Shown here in pieces: positions 4,864 through 7,131 of a DNA stretch of 7,131 nucleotides (positions within the stretch are counted from its first letter, which is position 1; each line of letters begins with the position of its first letter). Where the stretch lies: contig JAFGQQ010000374.1 of assembly GCA_016935595.1 (NCBI GenBank), positions 1 through 7,131 on the forward strand, written 5' to 3'. Made by a program: the position numbers and the translations under genes. Below the pieces are notes generated by a model that made no database searches, was not told the DNA's origin, and saw nothing but the letters and a program-made list of their open reading frames with translations. The DNA comes from Bacteroidales bacterium (GTDB lineage: Bacteria > Bacteroidota > Bacteroidia > Bacteroidales > UBA10428).

Positions 4864-5430
4864 TTGCAATTCATTTTGTATGAATTAAAATTGACTGATA
4901 AGGAATTAAATAGCAGGATACAAAAAGGGGATAAAACTTCTTTCAGGTTTTTATTTGATACTTATAATGAAAGCCTGTTTCGTTATGCCTATAAATTAAC
5001 TTTAAATAAAGAGGTGTCAGAAGAAATAGTTCAAGACATTTTTATTTCAATTTGGGAAAAACGTTCAGAGAGGAATATTGATAATTTTCAACATTATTTG
5101 TTCCGTGCAGTAAAAAACAGGTCAATTAATTATTTAAAACAGTCAGTCAGGAATTTAGAATTTGTAGATGAAACAATAGCTTATATTAATACCGACAAAC
5201 GTACTCCCCTGCATTTACTTGAAGCCAATGAATTTTCGCAAGCGCTGGAAGAAGCATTATTGAAGCTCCCGAAGAAATGTGCCCATATTTTTATGCTTAG
5301 CCGGAATTCGGAAATGAGCTATAAAGAAATAGCAGATGAATTGAATATTTCAATTAAAACCGTTGAAAACCAGATGGGCATTGCATTGAAAAAATTGCGT
5401 GAATTACTGAACAATTTTTTAATTACTTAA
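4864..5430 (+). CDS. ECF-type RNA polymerase sigma-70 factor (non-ATG start)
   Basis: Up to 188 residues. Region 2 spans about 20-92: L-F-D-T-Y-N-E-S-L-F-R-Y-A-Y (30-43), the E-E-I-V-Q-D-I-F-I-S-I-W-E core-binding helix (53-65), then F-Q-H-Y-L-F-R-A-V-K-N-R-S-I-N-Y (75-90), which contributes to -10 recognition. Region 4 (about 124-180) carries L-P-K-K-C-A-H-I-F near 135-143 and the helix-turn-helix M-S-Y-K-E-I-A-D-E-L-N-I-S-I-K-T-V-E-N-Q, typical of Bacteroidota ECF factors that work with FecR-like proteins. No in-frame ATG exists before Met 144. TTG codons at 4864, 4876 and 4891 are candidates; 4891 gives MTDKELNSRIQKGD, the normal family N-terminus (179 residues). The FecR-like gene follows after 38 bp, so this sigma factor should be held inactive by it and should drive transport genes and possibly its own operon. 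Confidence 0.92.
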   Translation: MQFILYELKLTDKELNSRIQKGDKTSFRFLFDTYNESLFRYAYKLTLNKEVSEEIVQDIFISIWEKRSERNIDNFQHYLFRAVKNRSINYLKQSVRNLEFVDETIAYINTDKRTPLHLLEANEFSQALEEALLKLPKKCAHIFMLSRNSEMSYKEIADELNISIKTVENQMGIALKKLRELLNNFLIT

Positions 5431-5468
5431 ATAGGGGTATGCTTAATAAATTTTGACATTATTATTGA

Positions 5469-6452
5469 ATGAATAAAAAAAGACATAAAATGAACCTGGA
5501 GTTATTCGGCAAATATTTTAAAAATGAGCTTTCTGAAGAAGAAAAGAAATCTTTTTTAAAGGATTTGGATAAAACCGAACTGGACAAAATGGAAAAAATA
5601 TGGGAATTTTCAGGTAATGCTTTTAATAATATCAAGCCCGATAAAGATAAAATGTGGAATGCCATCGATTCGGAAATATCAAAAAAAGAAACGAATCTTA
5701 AAATTTTAAGACCGATAATACGTATTGCCGCTTCTATTCTTATTGTGCTTGCATTAGGTTCGGCGTTTTATTATTTCGGTATAAAAGATATTATGAATAA
5801 AAAAATTGTTGTTGCCTTGTCCTCTGATGATGAAAAAACAAACATAACTTTAACCGATGGTTCAAACGTTGTTTTAAATAAAGCTTCAACATTAGAATAT
5901 CCTGCAAAGTTTAAAGGAAAATCAAGGGATGTATTCCTTAAAGGTGAAGCCTATTTTGAAGTTCAAAGAAATGAAAAAAAGCCATTTATTATTCATTTAA
6001 GCAAAACAACAATTGAAGTATTAGGTACTTCTTTTAATATCAGGGCTTTCAGCAATGAAGATGAAGTATTGGTTTCGGTAGTTACCGGCAAAGTTAAGTT
6101 TTCTGTTGATGAAGATCCTCAAAAATCAGTTATTCTGGGGATGGGACAAAGTGGTATTTTTAATAATTCAATTGATACTCTTTACAAGAAACAGGAATAC
6201 TCGATGAATGAACTGGCCTGGAAAACCGGGAGGCTAACCTTTTGCGAAACAGGGCTTTCAGAAGTTTGTACAATCTTATCAAAATATTTTTTTCAAAAAA
6301 TCAGTATCGGAGATCCTTCCATCGAAAATGTGCCTTTTACTGCTACTTTTGAAAACCAAAAACTCGAAGAAGTATTAACCGTGCTTCATTATGCACTCAA
6401 TATAAAATATGAGTATAAAGAAAATGAAATTGTATTGATAGCAAATGAATAA
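5469..6452 (+). CDS. FecR-family anti-sigma factor (membrane sensor)
   Basis: The product has 327 residues (320 if the second Met at 5490, M-N-L-E-L-F-G, is the true start; homologues often begin close to this point). The order is: a cytoplasmic N-terminal segment (8-80, charged and helical) expected to bind the sigma factor; a single transmembrane helix (about 83-105, IIRIAASILIVLALGSAFYY); and a periplasmic FecR domain (about 118-215) with L-T-D-G-S-N-V-V-L-N-K-A-S-T-L-E-Y-P, G-E-A-Y-F-E-V, V-L-G-T-S-F-N-I-R-A and V-V-T-G-K-V. A C-terminal DUF4974-type domain (about 253-325) follows, with F-E-N-Q-K-L-E-E-V-L-x-x-L. The order is canonical for Bacteroidota. It relays the receptor's signal across the inner membrane. 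It lies between the sigma gene (38 bp) and the receptor gene (20 bp), and a single transcript is likely. Confidence 0.94.
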   Translation: MNKKRHKMNLELFGKYFKNELSEEEKKSFLKDLDKTELDKMEKIWEFSGNAFNNIKPDKDKMWNAIDSEISKKETNLKILRPIIRIAASILIVLALGSAFYYFGIKDIMNKKIVVALSSDDEKTNITLTDGSNVVLNKASTLEYPAKFKGKSRDVFLKGEAYFEVQRNEKKPFIIHLSKTTIEVLGTSFNIRAFSNEDEVLVSVVTGKVKFSVDEDPQKSVILGMGQSGIFNNSIDTLYKKQEYSMNELAWKTGRLTFCETGLSEVCTILSKYFFQKISIGDPSIENVPFTATFENQKLEEVLTVLHYALNIKYEYKENEIVLIANE

Positions 6453-6472
6453 TGGGCTAAAACCTGTCGTGC

Positions 6473-7131
6473 ATGAAAGAGAGTTGTAAATCAGGTTATA
6501 TTTTTTTTGGTTTAATTATCCTTTTGTTGAGTTTATGGCTTTGTGACATTCACAGCCAATCAGAAAAACTCAATGTTAAGCTGGTTTTTAAAACAACTAA
6601 AGCACCCTTACAAGATTACATAAACGAAATAGAGGAACAATCAGGATTGCAGTTTGCGTATAGCTCGGAAAAAATTCCGGTAAAATCAAAAGTAACCCTT
6701 CCTTCAAAGGCCATATCTCTTAACGACTTTTTAATTCTTTTATCAGATGAATATAATATTTCTAATTATGTTACAGGCAACCAGGTAGTATTATTCGAAA
6801 AAAAACCATCTGAATTTTTCAGGATAAGTGGCTATATAGCTGATGCCCGGACCGGTGAAAAATTAATTGCAGCCAATATTTATAATTCAAACTTCGAAGG
6901 GACAATAAGTAACAGCTATGGATTCTATAGCTTTAACCAGCCTGCAGCCGACCATTTCCTGAATTTCAGCTACGTGGGATATAAGCCTTATAAGTTGAAT
7001 TTGAATTCATTAAAAGATACTTTTATAAATGTAAGGCTTGAACCGTATTTATTACTTGATGAAATTCAGATTATTGGCAGGGAAAAGTCGTTAATTGACG
7101 AAAGTAATCCCATACAAGTGCTTCTTCCTCA
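6473..7131 (+). CDS. TonB-dependent outer-membrane receptor, N-terminal part (cut by window edge)
   Basis: The open frame runs from the ATG at 6473 off the end of the window (219 codons). An in-frame TAA at 6458-6460 fixes the start after that point. Domains: signal peptide (1 to about 28, hydrophobic FFGLIILLLSLWL, likely cleavage near S-Q); STN domain (about 35-108) with A-P-L-Q-D-Y-I-N-E-I-E-E-Q-S-G-L-Q-F-A-Y-S and V-T-G-N-Q-V-V-L-F, the periplasmic part that contacts FecR-like proteins; a carboxypeptidase-regulatory-like fold (about 116-192) with S-G-Y-I-A-D-A-R-T-G-E-K-L, S-Y-G-F-Y-S-F and F-S-Y-V-G-Y-K; then the linker L-D-E-I-Q-I-I-G that precedes the plug. The plug and barrel lie outside. 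The N-Y/S-Y-G-F-Y-S form resembles general carboxypeptidase-like TonB receptors more than SusC-type ones. The substrate is unknown. It lies 20 bp after the anti-sigma gene. Confidence 0.93.
   Translation, partial: MKESCKSGYIFFGLIILLLSLWLCDIHSQSEKLNVKLVFKTTKAPLQDYINEIEEQSGLQFAYSSEKIPVKSKVTLPSKAISLNDFLILLSDEYNISNYVTGNQVVLFEKKPSEFFRISGYIADARTGEKLIAANIYNSNFEGTISNSYGFYSFNQPAADHFLNFSYVGYKPYKLNLNSLKDTFINVRLEPYLLLDEIQIIGREKSLIDESNPIQVLLP

Noticed and set aside
5462..5665. Minus-strand open frame of 67 codons
   Set aside because: It is antisense to the start of the FecR-like gene; its Ser/Leu/Phe-rich translation is the shadow of a Lys/Glu-rich coding sequence.
6473..7131. SusC-type receptor of a polysaccharide utilisation locus
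   Set aside because: The carboxypeptidase-like domain and linker look closer to general TonB-dependent receptors, no SusD or glycan enzymes are visible, and most of the receptor is outside the window.

Overview
The window looks like an AT-rich chromosome segment of a Bacteroidota bacterium. The supporting signs are an ECF sigma / FecR-like anti-sigma / STN-bearing TonB-dependent receptor set, lipoproteins with Bacteroidota-style signal sequences, LVIVD-repeat proteins, A/T-rich leaders with almost no Shine-Dalgarno sites, and a TAnnTTTG-type promoter core. The genus cannot be named from this sequence alone.

Left block (1-3224, minus strand): six closely spaced genes read leftward, and every product appears exported or membrane-anchored. 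In transcription order they are an LVIVD-repeat protein with an N-terminal membrane anchor (3224-2703), an LVIVD-repeat lipoprotein (2681-1935), two paralogous outer-membrane barrel-like proteins (1928-1293 and 1276-650), a third unrelated barrel-like protein (623-108), and the first 27 codons of another lipoprotein (83-1, cut by the window edge). The two LVIVD proteins look like the N- and C-terminal halves of a protein that I recall as one chain in relatives. No biochemical role can be assigned to this block.

Middle block (3225-4863): an accessory island. A type II toxin-antitoxin pair (3851-4084 and 4069-4371) sits between two long non-coding stretches. These are rich in palindromes and are laid out as near mirror images: a 13-bp inverted end, a 5-3-5 hairpin, a CCAAT-type hairpin, a second 5-3-5 hairpin, and an 11-bp shared word. 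Stem sequences differ between the sides while layout and loops are kept. A further imperfect inverted-ended element starts 9 bp after the toxin stop. Two other inverted repeats (3252-3307 and 3446-3558) lie between the left operon and this island.

Right block (4864-7131, plus strand): a cell-surface signalling operon made of an ECF sigma factor with no in-frame ATG start, a FecR-like membrane anti-sigma factor with a C-terminal DUF4974-type domain, and the start of a TonB-dependent receptor (signal peptide, STN domain, carboxypeptidase-regulatory-like domain; plug and barrel lie beyond the window). By analogy with FecIRA-type systems, substrate binding at the receptor would pass through STN to the anti-sigma factor and free the sigma factor to transcribe target genes. 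The substrate cannot be read from this sequence.
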